Positions 42,830 through 52,295 of a stretch of DNA of 64,000 nt are shown in pieces (the stretch's first letter is position 1; every line of letters begins with the position of its first letter). The notes beneath the pieces are model-generated. The model searched no databases. It was not told the DNA's origin and saw nothing but the letters and a program-made list of their open reading frames with translations. Position numbers and translations under genes: made by a program. The stretch spans positions 930,001 through 994,000 of the forward strand of contig CAXXHP010000004.1 of assembly GCA_963662675.2 (NCBI GenBank), read 5' to 3'. The DNA is from G963662675 sp963662675. GTDB taxonomy: Bacteria > Bacteroidota > Bacteroidia > Bacteroidales > Prolixibacteraceae.

Positions 42830-43588
42830 ATGAATTTCAATTTGCCATTTATTCCTGAGAGACCCGAGAAACCAAGACAATCAGGTCTAACCATGGTTAT
42901 GGATAAAGGATTAAGTCTTCGTGAAGCTGAGAATCTTTGCGAAGTCACATCCGAATATACCGACCTCGTAAAACTAGGATTTGGCACAGGCTTATTAACT
43001 CCAAAATTAAAGGATAAAATCAATATTTATAAAGAAGCCGGACTTCAACCCTATTTCGGAGGAACTCTATTCGAAGCATTTATTGCACGGGATATGTTTG
43101 ACGAGTACCGGAAATTCATCTCAGAGAGCGGTGTTGATACAGCCGAAGTTTCAGACGGTGTACTACCAATCGAACATGGTAAGAAATGTGAATACATTGA
43201 AACCCTTGCCAAAGATTTTGTAATTCTATCAGAAGTTGGAACGAAATTAAAAGGAAAAGAAATAGCCAATGATGAATGGGTTTCATGGATGAGCACAGAG
43301 CTGGAAGCAGGTGCGTGGAAAGTTATCGCAGAAGCCCGCGAAAGTGGGAATATGGGTATATATAACGATGATGGCTCTGCAAATTCCAATTTGGTGTTAG
43401 ATATTCGCAAACATCTTAATGCAGACGACATTTTATGGGAGGCACCTTTAAAAAGCCAACAAGTTTGGTTTATTAAACTATTAGGCCCAAATGTCAATTT
43501 GGGAAATATTGCCGAAGATGAAGTAATTGCATTAGAAACATTACGTAGAGGCTTGCGTGGAGATACGCTTCTTAGCTTTTTGCCTTAA
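42830..43588 (+). CDS. comA: Phosphosulfolactate synthase-like protein
   Basis: This 252-aa protein of the ComA family catalyses addition of sulfite to phosphoenolpyruvate in the archaeal coenzyme M pathway. Family segments are RQSGLTMVMDKGLS, DLVKLGFGTGLL, YFGGTLFEAF, EVSDGVLPI and SEVGTK, a TIM-barrel pattern. Length matches the family. Bacteria other than methanogen-like lineages lack the rest of coenzyme M synthesis, so in Bacteroidota it may make sulfolactate or serve another sulfonate or phosphoenolpyruvate reaction. It is the last gene of a DUF4301-TPR-comA unit. Confidence 0.88.
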   Translation: MNFNLPFIPERPEKPRQSGLTMVMDKGLSLREAENLCEVTSEYTDLVKLGFGTGLLTPKLKDKINIYKEAGLQPYFGGTLFEAFIARDMFDEYRKFISESGVDTAEVSDGVLPIEHGKKCEYIETLAKDFVILSEVGTKLKGKEIANDEWVSWMSTELEAGAWKVIAEARESGNMGIYNDDGSANSNLVLDIRKHLNADDILWEAPLKSQQVWFIKLLGPNVNLGNIAEDEVIALETLRRGLRGDTLLSFLP

Positions 43589-43612
43589 ATAAGATCAAAC
43601 AATATACTTGCA

Positions 43613-43649
43613 GGGTTTCACATAATTGAATGTGAAACCCTTCTTTTTT
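43613..43649 (+). terminator. Rho-independent terminator after comA
   Basis: The stem GGGTTTCACA/TGTGAAACCC (extended by T/A pairs) has a loop of about 6 nt and is followed by TTCTTTTTT. Confidence 0.9.
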
Positions 43650-43686
43650 GATTCGGATTGGCTTAAATTTGTGAAAAACGCTGGTC

Positions 43687-44055
43687 ATGAACGACTTATT
43701 ACTATGGATATATCTAATCAATGGAACCATTCTTATCAATCATGAAATTGAATCAGCCTATTGGGAAGAATGGAATCTATTTAAACTACCCGGAAAGATT
43801 ACGGGTTTTATTATTATCCATATCCCACTTGTATTCCTCACCCTTTTAGGAGCTGTTGAACTTTTTAAACAAACAGGATTAGGCTATCTCCTTTGCATTA
43901 TAGTAGCTATTGGAGGATTGTTTTCTTATTTTGCCCACAACTATTTCATTAGAAAAGGCGAAGAAGGATTCGATCTAATTATCTCAAAATTTTTATTGGT
44001 TGCCACCCTTATTCTTTCTGTTGTCCAGATGTCTTTAACTTTTTACCTTTTTTGA
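43687..44055 (+). CDS. Small membrane protein, DUF6713-like
   Basis: This 122-aa integral membrane protein has four predicted helices (LLLWIYLINGTILI, IIIHIPLVFLTLLGAVEL, LLCIIVAIGGLFSYFAHN, LVATLILSVVQMSLTF). The NHEIESAYWEEWNLF segment after helix 1 and the His-Asn in helix 3 look conserved-type polar residues. It resembles DUF6713 proteins in my recollection; function unknown. It stands alone between the comA terminator and the haem operon. Confidence 0.65.
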   Translation: MNDLLLWIYLINGTILINHEIESAYWEEWNLFKLPGKITGFIIIHIPLVFLTLLGAVELFKQTGLGYLLCIIVAIGGLFSYFAHNYFIRKGEEGFDLIISKFLLVATLILSVVQMSLTFYLF

Positions 44056-44290
44056 GATCTAAGTATTAATTTATCTGGGGATTTAGATTGAAAAGTCGGA
44101 CTTTCAGAAAACTATAAGTCTGATATATTGTTCTTTCAATAATGCAATTAAAAACCAAAAATACATGGAATACCTAAGGCTTCACGATGTGAAAAACACA
44201 ATACAAATCAAATCACAAATAATAAGACAGTTGTGTACACCATCCTCTTATATTTTGCAACTTTCATATTTAAATTTTGATTGAGAATAC

Positions 44291-44298
44291 TAACTTTG
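44291..44298 (+). promoter_or_regulatory. Promoter -7 element upstream of the haem operon
   Basis: TAACTTTG matches TAnnTTTG, 17 nt upstream of the ATG at 44316. No -33 TTTG is seen at the consensus distance. Confidence 0.4.
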
Positions 44299-44315
44299 CA
44301 TAAAATAGGAAGAAT

Positions 44316-44678
44316 ATGTTTTTTTTAGGAATCACTGGTTCATTATTACCATACATGCTACTTACTGGCGTAATCCTTGTTTTCACATTGAAGACAAACA
44401 AGGATATACTGGCAGAAAGTGCAAAATTACCAGTAGGAAAAACTATAAAAATAAACATTCAACACAATGTTAAAGAAAGCTTGACTGACTGCTATTTTTT
44501 TTCTTTTAAAGAAACCCAAAAAGAATCACAACAAATATCAAATTCAACAAATCCAGCAAATACGAATATCAGTAGAATTATCAACAAGAGGAGTACATGC
44601 CAATTTATATACCTTCAACATTATTCGGAATATAATGCACTCTACTTCGGACTCTCTCCGCCAACGACTATTGCTTAA
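44316..44678 (+). CDS. Small membrane-anchored protein preceding hemA, function unknown
   Basis: This 120-aa protein has one N-terminal membrane helix (ITGSLLPYMLLTGVILVFTL), a polar middle and a C-terminal ending SPPTTIA. It has no catalytic motif. It starts 17 nt after a promoter-like element and ends 48 bp before hemA, so it is the first gene of the haem operon transcript. I believe similar small proteins precede hemA in related Bacteroidota, which would suggest a haem-linked role, but I cannot name the family. Confidence 0.6.
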   Translation: MFFLGITGSLLPYMLLTGVILVFTLKTNKDILAESAKLPVGKTIKINIQHNVKESLTDCYFFSFKETQKESQQISNSTNPANTNISRIINKRSTCQFIYLQHYSEYNALYFGLSPPTTIA

Positions 44679-44726
44679 ACAACAATATTTGAAAGATACC
44701 CGAAGTTTCATATTTTAACATCCATC

Positions 44727-45983
44727 ATGATTGGAATTATTGGCTTAAGCCATAAATCAGCACCTGTTCATATCCGCGAAAAGTTTGCACTTGACAAAAG
44801 CGATTGTGCAAAATTGTCACAAGCCATAAGGGAAAACCAGTATATTGAAGAATTAGTAATTCTTTCGACCTGCAACAGAACTGAAATTTACTTTAAAGCA
44901 GATCAATGTTGCTCTTCTGGTGCATTCAATATTATCTTACGTCACCTTCGCATATACACAGGCGTTAATGAGGAAATGGACAAACTGTTCTATCGTTATC
45001 AGTATAATGACGCCATTCAACACCTATTCCGTGTGATATCTAGCCTGGAATCCATGGTGTTGGGAGAATACCAAATTGTTTCTCAAGTAAAAGAAGCATT
45101 CAAACAAGCCAAAGAAAATGGCACAGTTGCTAAGGTTCTGAAACGGTTATTTAATAAAGCTTTGGAAACCGGCAAAATGGTACGAAGCAACACGGCAATG
45201 AGTAACGGTGCTTTTTCAGTCAGTTATGCTGCTGTTGAGAAATGCAACAAACAATTCGAAGACATTCAAGACAAAAAGATATTATTGATTGGAGCAGGAG
45301 AAACCGGAGAACTGGTCATTAAAAACCTATACAAAAAAGGCTGTAAAAATATCACGGTAACGAATAGAACCATTAAAAAAGCGGAAGAACTGGCAACTCG
45401 TTATCATGGAAAATCCCTACCCTTCTCCAAATTAATGGACGGTATTCATGAGGCCGAAATTATTGTAAGTTCGATTGACTGTAAAGAGCCAATTCTTGAT
45501 GCCGAAAAAATTACACCACACCTCAATGGTCATCTTCTTGTAATGATGATTGACTTGGGGGTACCTCGAAATATCAATCCGGATGTAGCTGAAATAAGTG
45601 GAGTCTCGCTATTAAATGTTGATGATTTGGAAGAAGTCGTAGCCGGGAACATGGAAAAGAAACAAGCCTATGTTTCTGTTGCCGAATCCATCATTTTAGG
45701 AAAAGTTTCAGAATTTGCCGATTGGATAAGCGAACAAAACCTATCTCCAGTCATTAAAAGTATTATTACTACAGTAAATCAAGTTAATGAAAATGAGTTA
45801 ACCGTATTTAAAAAATTCCATACAGATGAAGAATTCAAACAGATGGAAAAATACGGCAAACATGTTTCAGAAAAATTGATCAATTCAATGATTAAAAATC
45901 TGAAAGCGATTAGTGATAATGGCCGACAAACAGAATATGTAAAAATCATCAACGATCTTTTCAAGCAAGACAATGACCAATAA
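44727..45983 (+). CDS. hemA: Glutamyl-tRNA reductase
   Basis: This 418-aa NADPH-dependent enzyme converts glutamyl-tRNA(Glu) to glutamate-1-semialdehyde, the first committed step of C5-pathway tetrapyrrole synthesis. The N-terminal catalytic domain has GLSHKSAPVHIREKF and the active-site Cys49 in STCNRTEIY. The ESMVLGEYQIVSQVK motif follows, then an NADPH domain with LLIGAGETGELVIKNL. A C-terminal dimerisation helix region completes it. It overlaps hemC by 11 nt. Length is normal. Confidence 0.97.
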   Translation: MIGIIGLSHKSAPVHIREKFALDKSDCAKLSQAIRENQYIEELVILSTCNRTEIYFKADQCCSSGAFNIILRHLRIYTGVNEEMDKLFYRYQYNDAIQHLFRVISSLESMVLGEYQIVSQVKEAFKQAKENGTVAKVLKRLFNKALETGKMVRSNTAMSNGAFSVSYAAVEKCNKQFEDIQDKKILLIGAGETGELVIKNLYKKGCKNITVTNRTIKKAEELATRYHGKSLPFSKLMDGIHEAEIIVSSIDCKEPILDAEKITPHLNGHLLVMMIDLGVPRNINPDVAEISGVSLLNVDDLEEVVAGNMEKKQAYVSVAESIILGKVSEFADWISEQNLSPVIKSIITTVNQVNENELTVFKKFHTDEEFKQMEKYGKHVSEKLINSMIKNLKAISDNGRQTEYVKIINDLFKQDNDQ

Positions 45984-46902
45984 AACCATCAAGATAGGAA
46001 CAAGGGGTAGTAAACTTGCCCTTTGGCAAGCAAATCAGGTTAAGACAACCCTTGCTACGGCCTTCCCAAATTTAGCTGTCGAAATTATTGTCATTAAAAC
46101 AAAGGGAGACATTATCCTTGACGTTTCGTTATCCAAAATTGGAGACAAAGGGCTGTTTACAAAAGAAATAGAAACTGCACTATTGGCTGGCGAAGTTGAT
46201 TTGGCGGTGCACAGCTTAAAAGATCTTCCAACTGAATTACCGGAAAATTTAATAATTGGTGGCATGTTACCACGTGGCGAAGTTCGTGATGTATTTCTTT
46301 CAAAAGACGGAAGGAGACTTTCCGAAATGACCGAAAATGACCGAATTGCCACCTCCAGTTTACGAAGAAAATCTCAACTCCTCAACTTCAACCCCAATCT
46401 AAACATTGTTGACATTCGTGGCAATGTTGATACACGTATCCAAAAGATGAATGATGGTCATTGCGATGCATTAATCATGGCAGGTGCCGGAATTATCCGT
46501 TTAGGATATGAAAATATAATTACGGAATTTCTGGATCAGGAAACAATCATGCCAGCAGTAAGCCAGGGAGCAGTGGCTATTGAGATCAGAGAAGGGGATG
46601 AACAGACTCAACATATTATTGACGCCATATCAGATGAAAGCACCTACCAAACAACAATGGCCGAACGCTGGCTCCTTCGTACACTTGAAGGTGGATGTCA
46701 GGTACCGGTAGCCTGTTACTTCGAAACCGAAGGGAATAAGATGAAACTTACCGGACTCGTAGCCGAGTTGGATGGAAAAACCATGATACGTAAGTCTGTA
46801 GTCTGCCAGATTGACGACGCATCTGAAAAAGCCATTGAATTGGCTAATTCGATATTGGATGATGGCGGTAAAGAAATCCTTGATAAAATCAGGAACATTT
46901 AG
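45973..46902 (+). CDS. hemC: Hydroxymethylbilane synthase (porphobilinogen deaminase)
   Basis: This 309-aa enzyme polymerises four porphobilinogens into hydroxymethylbilane. Family motifs are GTRGSKLALWQA (9-20), KTKGD, the DLAVHSLKDLP loop (76-86), SSLRRKSQLL and the dipyrromethane-cofactor Cys242 in LEGGCQVPV. It overlaps hemA by 11 nt and is 5 bp upstream of hemD. Confidence 0.97.
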   Translation: MTNKTIKIGTRGSKLALWQANQVKTTLATAFPNLAVEIIVIKTKGDIILDVSLSKIGDKGLFTKEIETALLAGEVDLAVHSLKDLPTELPENLIIGGMLPRGEVRDVFLSKDGRRLSEMTENDRIATSSLRRKSQLLNFNPNLNIVDIRGNVDTRIQKMNDGHCDALIMAGAGIIRLGYENIITEFLDQETIMPAVSQGAVAIEIREGDEQTQHIIDAISDESTYQTTMAERWLLRTLEGGCQVPVACYFETEGNKMKLTGLVAELDGKTMIRKSVVCQIDDASEKAIELANSILDDGGKEILDKIRNI

Positions 46903-46907
46903 ATTGA

Positions 46908-47669
46908 ATGAGTACCCCACAAGAATCAGACATATTACGAAATAAAATAATCATTTGCACTTACCCCCAAAAAGAGCAAGATGATTTTTTCAGCGTAATC
47001 AGTTCACTAAGCGCAAAGGTACTCTATATGCCAATGATTGAAGTTTCACCCATTGCATTCAAGCTAAAAAACAAGGTTGAAAGTTATAACTGGCTGGTAT
47101 TTACAAGTAAGAATGCGATCCCTGCTTTTCTAAAAAGTCAAGTTATATCATCAACAAATAAGATTGCAACCATTGGAGAAGGGACTGCCAAAGAGCTTTT
47201 ACAGCATGGCTATCATGCCGATTTTATTGGCTGCGGAAAGTCAGGAGATGATTTTGCCAATGAGTTATTTAATCTTATTAAGCCCGGTGAAAACATCCTT
47301 TTAGTATTAGGAACGTTAGCTCCAAATACGCTTCAGAATAAATTATCTGCAAATAATTCGGTGGAACGAACAGATGTTTATCAAACAAGCATCCCGAAAC
47401 ATATTGATACTGACTGCTTGCAAAGAATTAAAAACGATCAATATGATTTGCTGATTGTCAGCAGTCCGTCAGCTATAAATAATTTGAATATCTTCATTAA
47501 AAAAGATGTTGAAAAATTACGGATTATCAGCATTGGCAAAACAACAACGTCTGCCATCCGTAGCTTGGGAATTAAACCATTGGCTACAGCCGAAGAGTCC
47601 AGCTATAAAAAGCTAGCTGAAAAAACAATTGAATATTTATTACAAGACCACAAAACCAATAAGTTATGA
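46908..47669 (+). CDS. hemD: Uroporphyrinogen-III synthase
   Basis: This 253-aa protein has the two-domain HemD pattern. Family segments are NWLVFTSKNAIPAFL (about 62-76), IATIGEGTAKELLQHGY, a VYQTSIP linker, LLIVSSPSAINNL and IISIGKTTTSAIRSLG. It cyclises hydroxymethylbilane to uroporphyrinogen III. HemD is poorly conserved, so position between hemC and hemB is strong support. It overlaps hemB by 4 nt (ATGA). Confidence 0.93.
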   Translation: MSTPQESDILRNKIIICTYPQKEQDDFFSVISSLSAKVLYMPMIEVSPIAFKLKNKVESYNWLVFTSKNAIPAFLKSQVISSTNKIATIGEGTAKELLQHGYHADFIGCGKSGDDFANELFNLIKPGENILLVLGTLAPNTLQNKLSANNSVERTDVYQTSIPKHIDTDCLQRIKNDQYDLLIVSSPSAINNLNIFIKKDVEKLRIISIGKTTTSAIRSLGIKPLATAEESSYKKLAEKTIEYLLQDHKTNKL

Positions 47670-48658
47670 GTTATCCAACTACACGGCTAAGGCGATTACG
47701 CAAATCAGAGACCATAAGAAACATGGTGCGAGAAACCGAAGTCAACCGAGATGACCTGATCATGCCTTACTTTGTTTGCCCCGGTGAAAAAGTCTGCACT
47801 CCAATCAAATCAATGCCGGGTAATTATAACTTTTCTATTGACTTATTGGTAGAGGAAGTCAAGGAATTATTTACACAAACAGGAATTGATAAAATCCTAC
47901 TTTTTGGAATTCCAGAGTCAAAAGATGAAGACGGGCACATTGCATGTGCTCACGATGCCATTGTTCCAAGAGCCATAAGGGCATTAAAAGATGCTGTTCC
48001 AGAGGTATTAATCGTAGCAGACGTATGCAATTGCGAATATACAACACATGGGCATTGCGGAACCATTATTGACGGAGACGTTCACAACGACAGCACGATA
48101 CACACACTTTCGGCTCAGTCCGTTACACTTGCCAAAGCCGGTGCAGATATTATTGCACCGAGCGACATGATGGATGGCCGTGTTAGGGCTATTCGCAAAG
48201 CGTTAGATGAAAATGGTTTTGAAAACACACCAATAATGGCCTATTCTGCAAAATATGCATCTGGTTTCTACGGACCTTTCAGGGATGCAGCAGGAAGTTC
48301 TCCTCAATTTGGAAATAGAAGTACCTATCAGATGGATCCGGCAAATAGCGACGAAGCCCTTCGTGAAGTAGAGCAGGATATTATTGAAGGAGCTGACATG
48401 GTTATGGTAAAACCAGCTCTTAGTTATATGGATGTGATCAATCGTATAAAAACAACCTACAACATGCCTTTAGTTGCTTATAATGTAAGTGGCGAATTTG
48501 CTATGGTTAAAGCAGCAGGAGCAAATGGATGGATTGACGAAGAACGTATCACCAAAGAGATACTAACCTCCATTAAACGTGCAGGAGCAGATATTATCAT
48601 CACTTATCATGCAAAAGAATTTGTATTAAACGAACTTAAAAAAGGGAATCGGGTGTAA
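47666..48658 (+). CDS. hemB: Delta-aminolevulinic acid dehydratase (porphobilinogen synthase)
   Basis: This 330-aa enzyme condenses two aminolevulinates to porphobilinogen. The catalytic-metal Cys cluster is VADVCNCEYTTHGHCG (about 113-128), consistent with a zinc-type enzyme. The Schiff-base lysines lie in MAYSAKYASGFYGPFRDA and MVMVKPALSYMDVI. ASPSDMMDGRV-like APSDMMDGRVRAIR is present. Full length. It overlaps hemD by 4 nt. Confidence 0.97.
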   Translation: MSYPTTRLRRLRKSETIRNMVRETEVNRDDLIMPYFVCPGEKVCTPIKSMPGNYNFSIDLLVEEVKELFTQTGIDKILLFGIPESKDEDGHIACAHDAIVPRAIRALKDAVPEVLIVADVCNCEYTTHGHCGTIIDGDVHNDSTIHTLSAQSVTLAKAGADIIAPSDMMDGRVRAIRKALDENGFENTPIMAYSAKYASGFYGPFRDAAGSSPQFGNRSTYQMDPANSDEALREVEQDIIEGADMVMVKPALSYMDVINRIKTTYNMPLVAYNVSGEFAMVKAAGANGWIDEERITKEILTSIKRAGADIIITYHAKEFVLNELKKGNRV

Positions 48659-48732
48659 GCAAAATACGAGTTGTAGCGATTTCGCATCAACCACCTCATT
48701 AAAACCTAAAAACAAGCCAAATTTGAAGGATT

Positions 48733-50022
48733 ATGAAATTAGATAAAAGCATTCAGGCTTTTCAAGAAGCCCAACAACTAATACCGGGCGGAGTAAATTC
48801 TCCCGTTCGTGCGTTTAAAAGCGTTCAGACAAGTCCTCTTTTTATTCAGAAAGCAAAAGGGGCTAAAATCTGGGACATTGATGGAAATGAATATCTAGAT
48901 TTTGTTTCATCTTGGGGACCACTAATTTTAGGGCATGCCCGTGAAGAAATTGTAGAAGCAGTAAAGCAGGCTGCAGAATTGGGTACAAGCTACGGTGCCC
49001 CTACCCTTGTCGAAACGGAAATGGCAGAATTAATCACGTCGATGGTTCCGTCTATTGAAAAAGTACGCATGGTAAACTCCGGCACCGAAGCCACCATGAG
49101 TGCGCTACGCCTTGCCAGAGGGTATACCCAAAGAGATTTGGTTGTAAAGTTTGCCGGTTGTTACCATGGACATGCCGACAGCTTTTTAATTAAAGCAGGC
49201 TCAGGAGCTATCACTTTGGGATTGCCCGATAGCCCGGGAGTGACAAAAGCAACAGCAAAAGACACCTTAACGGCAGAATACAACAACCTTAATTCGGTTG
49301 AAAAGCTTTTTGCTGAACGTGGAAATGAAATTGCTGCGGTGATTATTGAACCAGTTGCCGGAAATATGGGAGTTGTTTTACCAGAACCTGAGTTTTTGCT
49401 AGGTCTGCGTAAGTTAACTACCCAACATGGAGCATTATTAATATTTGACGAGGTGATTACCGGATTTCGTTTAGCACCCGGTGGCGCACAACAAATTTTT
49501 GATATTAATCCGGATATAACAACGCTTGGGAAAATCATTGGAGGAGGCTTACCTGTAGGAGCTTACGGTGGCCGATCTGAAATAATGAACCTATTAGCCC
49601 CCGAAGGTCCTGTTTATCAAGCAGGAACTTTATCCGGAAATCCGTTAGCAATGGCTGCAGGAAAAATCATGCTAAAAACACTAAAAGATAATCCAGAGAT
49701 TTATAATGAACTGGAGAAAAAAGCAGCCAGACTGGAGCTTGGATTAAACGAAAACCTTCAGAATGCCGGTATTCCAGGTGTAATAAACCGAATTGGCTCA
49801 ATGATGACGATGTTTTTCACTGAAGAAAAAGACGTCAAATCATTTGATCAAGCCATGAAATCAAATACCTCTCGTTATGCAGCATATTTCCAGAAATCGC
49901 TGGAAAGTGGAATTTACATTGCACCATCGCAATTTGAATGCCTATTTGTTTCAGATGCACATACCACCGATGATATTGACCGAATTATTAATGCAAACAG
50001 GCAAGCTTTAAGCAGTTTATAG
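48733..50022 (+). CDS. hemL: Glutamate-1-semialdehyde 2,1-aminomutase
   Basis: This 429-aa PLP enzyme converts glutamate-1-semialdehyde to 5-aminolevulinate. It starts with the family's IPGGVNSPVRAFKSV (17-31), has NSGTEATMSALRLARG, FDEVITGFR, and the PLP lysine Lys267 in TLGKIIGGGLPVGAYGG. It completes the C5 route with hemA. It lies 74 bp after hemB in the same direction, so an internal promoter or processing site is possible. Confidence 0.97.
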   Translation: MKLDKSIQAFQEAQQLIPGGVNSPVRAFKSVQTSPLFIQKAKGAKIWDIDGNEYLDFVSSWGPLILGHAREEIVEAVKQAAELGTSYGAPTLVETEMAELITSMVPSIEKVRMVNSGTEATMSALRLARGYTQRDLVVKFAGCYHGHADSFLIKAGSGAITLGLPDSPGVTKATAKDTLTAEYNNLNSVEKLFAERGNEIAAVIIEPVAGNMGVVLPEPEFLLGLRKLTTQHGALLIFDEVITGFRLAPGGAQQIFDINPDITTLGKIIGGGLPVGAYGGRSEIMNLLAPEGPVYQAGTLSGNPLAMAAGKIMLKTLKDNPEIYNELEKKAARLELGLNENLQNAGIPGVINRIGSMMTMFFTEEKDVKSFDQAMKSNTSRYAAYFQKSLESGIYIAPSQFECLFVSDAHTTDDIDRIINANRQALSSL

Positions 50023-50052
50023 ATCCTGTTTCAATACAAAAAATTATTACCT

Positions 50053-51084
50053 ATGAAGGATTCAATCTTTCTAGACAAATTACAAGGAAAAAAGACAGAA
50101 CGCCCACCTGTTTGGTTTATGCGTCAAGCAGGAAGAGTTTTGCCCAACTATAACAAGCTAAAGGAAAGTTATACTTTTCACGAGTTAATGGAAGATGCTA
50201 AACTCGCTGCAGAAGTGACGTTGATGCCTATTTCAGATTTAGGAGTAGATGCCGCAATTCTGTTCTCAGATATATTAGTAATTCCCAACGCCATGGGCAT
50301 GGAACTGGAATTTACAGATCATGGCCCAGTATTCAACAAACCCTTGAAAGGTCTTGCTAATCCAGCCAATCATCTGAAACCAGTGCCTGAGAAGTTGGAT
50401 TATATCTATCAAAACATTGACGAAATAATCCGTCAACGCCCAGGCAACATCCCATTGATCGGCTTTTGTGGCGCACCATTAACTACGCTTTGTTACATGG
50501 TACAAGGCATTAGCTCAAACCCTAATTTTCCTGATGCCATCAAGTTTTTATTTCAGCATAAAAATGAAGCACAAAAACTAATTGATGCAATTACTGATCT
50601 TTCCATTCACTATGCAAAGAAGCAAATTGAGCATGGCATTGATGCTTTTCAACTTTTTGAAACGCATGCAAACCTTATTCCAGCCGAGATGTATCGTGAA
50701 ATGTTTCTGCCCGCCATCCAGAAAATAAGCAACGCAGTTCGGGAAACAGGAACACCATTCATTTTTTTCCCAAAAGGAATAGGAACAGGACTGAAATATA
50801 TTACGCCAGAAATGGCTGATTATATTAGCATCGATTGGCAAATGCCTTTAGATCATGCACGCAAATTAGTGCACCCTGAGATTGGACTTCAAGGAAACCT
50901 TGATCCACGCAGACTATATGGATCAAAAACAGAAATTGAAGCTGAATTAGAAAAATACAAGTCTTTTTTTCAGAAAAATGATAAATGGATTTTTAATCTG
51001 GGACATGGCTTTTTACCTGACATACCTTATGAAAATGCAAAATTTGTGGTAAAATGGATAAAAAGCACCAACTGGGGGTCTTAA
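50053..51084 (+). CDS. hemE: Uroporphyrinogen decarboxylase
   Basis: This 343-aa enzyme removes four acetate carboxyls from uroporphyrinogen III to give coproporphyrinogen III. The N-terminal signature PPVWFMRQAGRVLPNY (18-33) carries the substrate-binding Arg. ILFSDILVIPNAMGMEL carries the catalytic-site Asp region and GFCGAPLTTLCYM is the second signature; FNLGHGFLPDIP is near the end. It lies 30 bp after hemL and ends the recognisable haem genes here; later-pathway genes are outside the window. Confidence 0.96.
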   Translation: MKDSIFLDKLQGKKTERPPVWFMRQAGRVLPNYNKLKESYTFHELMEDAKLAAEVTLMPISDLGVDAAILFSDILVIPNAMGMELEFTDHGPVFNKPLKGLANPANHLKPVPEKLDYIYQNIDEIIRQRPGNIPLIGFCGAPLTTLCYMVQGISSNPNFPDAIKFLFQHKNEAQKLIDAITDLSIHYAKKQIEHGIDAFQLFETHANLIPAEMYREMFLPAIQKISNAVRETGTPFIFFPKGIGTGLKYITPEMADYISIDWQMPLDHARKLVHPEIGLQGNLDPRRLYGSKTEIEAELEKYKSFFQKNDKWIFNLGHGFLPDIPYENAKFVVKWIKSTNWGS

Positions 51085-51135
51085 AAAATATCCGGAATAT
51101 ATTATCTTCGCATTTGTTATATAACTGATAAAAGT

Positions 51136-51552
51136 ATGTTGAAAGATATTTTAGCGATTTCAGGACAACCAGGATTATTCAAAATGGTTGCCGAAGCAAA
51201 AAACAGTATTGTTGTAGAATCATTGTTAACAGGAAAAAGAATGCCAGTGCATTCACATTCTAAAGTAAGTTCTTTAGTTGATATTGCGATATTCACTCAA
51301 ACTGGAGAAGTGACGTTGAAAGACGTTTTCAAAAACATTTCGGAGAAAGAGACAGGTAACGAAGTTTCAAAAGAGACATTAAAAAATATAAAAGCCTATT
51401 TCTCAGAGGTGCTCCCTGAATACGATCAGGATCGAGTTTATACATCTGATATGAAGAAAGTAATTCAATGGTACAATCTACTTCATCAGAAAAGCATGCT
51501 CAACTTTGAAGAAGTAGAAGAAGAGCATAAAACGGAAAAACAGGAAGAATAA
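51136..51552 (+). CDS. DUF5606-family protein
   Basis: This 138-aa cytosolic protein matches the Bacteroidota DUF5606 family. The N-terminal ILAISGQPGLFKMVAEAKN (5-23) and SLLTGKRMPVHSHSKVSSL (29-47) segments form a small beta-barrel-like domain. A helical second domain (LPEYDQDRVYTSDMKKVIQWYN) and an acidic tail follow. Function is unknown. It is 51 bp downstream of hemE on the same strand; a separate promoter-like TATCTTCG lies just upstream. Confidence 0.82.
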   Translation: MLKDILAISGQPGLFKMVAEAKNSIVVESLLTGKRMPVHSHSKVSSLVDIAIFTQTGEVTLKDVFKNISEKETGNEVSKETLKNIKAYFSEVLPEYDQDRVYTSDMKKVIQWYNLLHQKSMLNFEEVEEEHKTEKQEE

Positions 51553-51570
51553 TACCACAATTGAATAAAA

Positions 51571-51613
51571 GACACTGTTTCACAAAGTGTGTAATTATAA
51601 AATACCGAGGGTT
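51571..51613 (+). repeat. Left terminal inverted repeat of IS256-like remnant
   Basis: The 43-nt end matches the reverse complement of 52313-52355: 22 of 30 in the central block, and all 7 of the inner GAGGGTT. Confidence 0.75.
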
Positions 51614-51616
51614 TAG

Positions 51617-52267
51617 CTATTTATAGCTGGACCCTTTTTTCAAGAATGCTACAGATTCATTCTTGCCCAGCCACAGTCCAAGAACCTCTTTTTTGCCGTC
51701 CCTGTGAAGTCCTACGGCAATGTAAACGGTCTTGTTAATTACCTTGGAGTTCTCCCGAACCTTGAACACAATACCGTCCATCCAAACGATTAAATAAACT
51801 GGTTTCAACGGACGGTTTTGCCAAGCGACAATATCGTCGGTAACAGCATCGGTAATTCTCGATATGGTAGATGTGGAGACTTCAAAGCCATATAGCTCAC
51901 GGATTTAGTCTTCAATATCGCTATTGCTCATCCCTTTGGCGTAGAACGAAACAATGATGTTTTCTAAGCCATCGACCATATTTCCTCTCTTGGGGACAAT
52001 CATGGGGTTGAACGAAGCATCACGGTCACGTGGTACTTGGATGTTGGATTCGCCCATGGATGTACGAACTTTCTTTTCAGAATAGCCATTACGGGCATTC
52101 GGGCTATCTGACTTTTTGTTTTTGTCATAGCCCAGATGACCATCAAGCTCGCCTTCGAGCATTTTTTCAATGCCGCGCTTTTGGATCTGTTTTAGAAAAT
52201 CGTTGAGTTCCTCTCCAGATTTAAACTATTTGAGAAAATCATCATTTAATAAATCTTCTTTTTTCAT
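51617..52267 (-). pseudogene. Truncated IS256-family transposase pseudogene
   Basis: The frame from ATG 52267 runs MKKEDLLNDDFLK, hits a TAG at codon 14, and continues in frame through MLEGELDGHLGYDK, PNARNGYSEK, PRDRDASFNPMIVPKR and FYAKGMSNSDIED. It then hits a TAA at 51902-51904 and continues through IRELYGFEVSTSTISRITD and VWMDGIVFKVREN to a stop at 51617. These are consecutive blocks of the IS256 (mutator-type) transposase, including the first DDE-region Asp (WMDG). The second half, about 180 residues, is deleted, so it cannot encode an active enzyme. Confidence 0.88.
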
Positions 52268-52295
52268 TACTGTGCAAAGTTTAAAATTAAACAAA

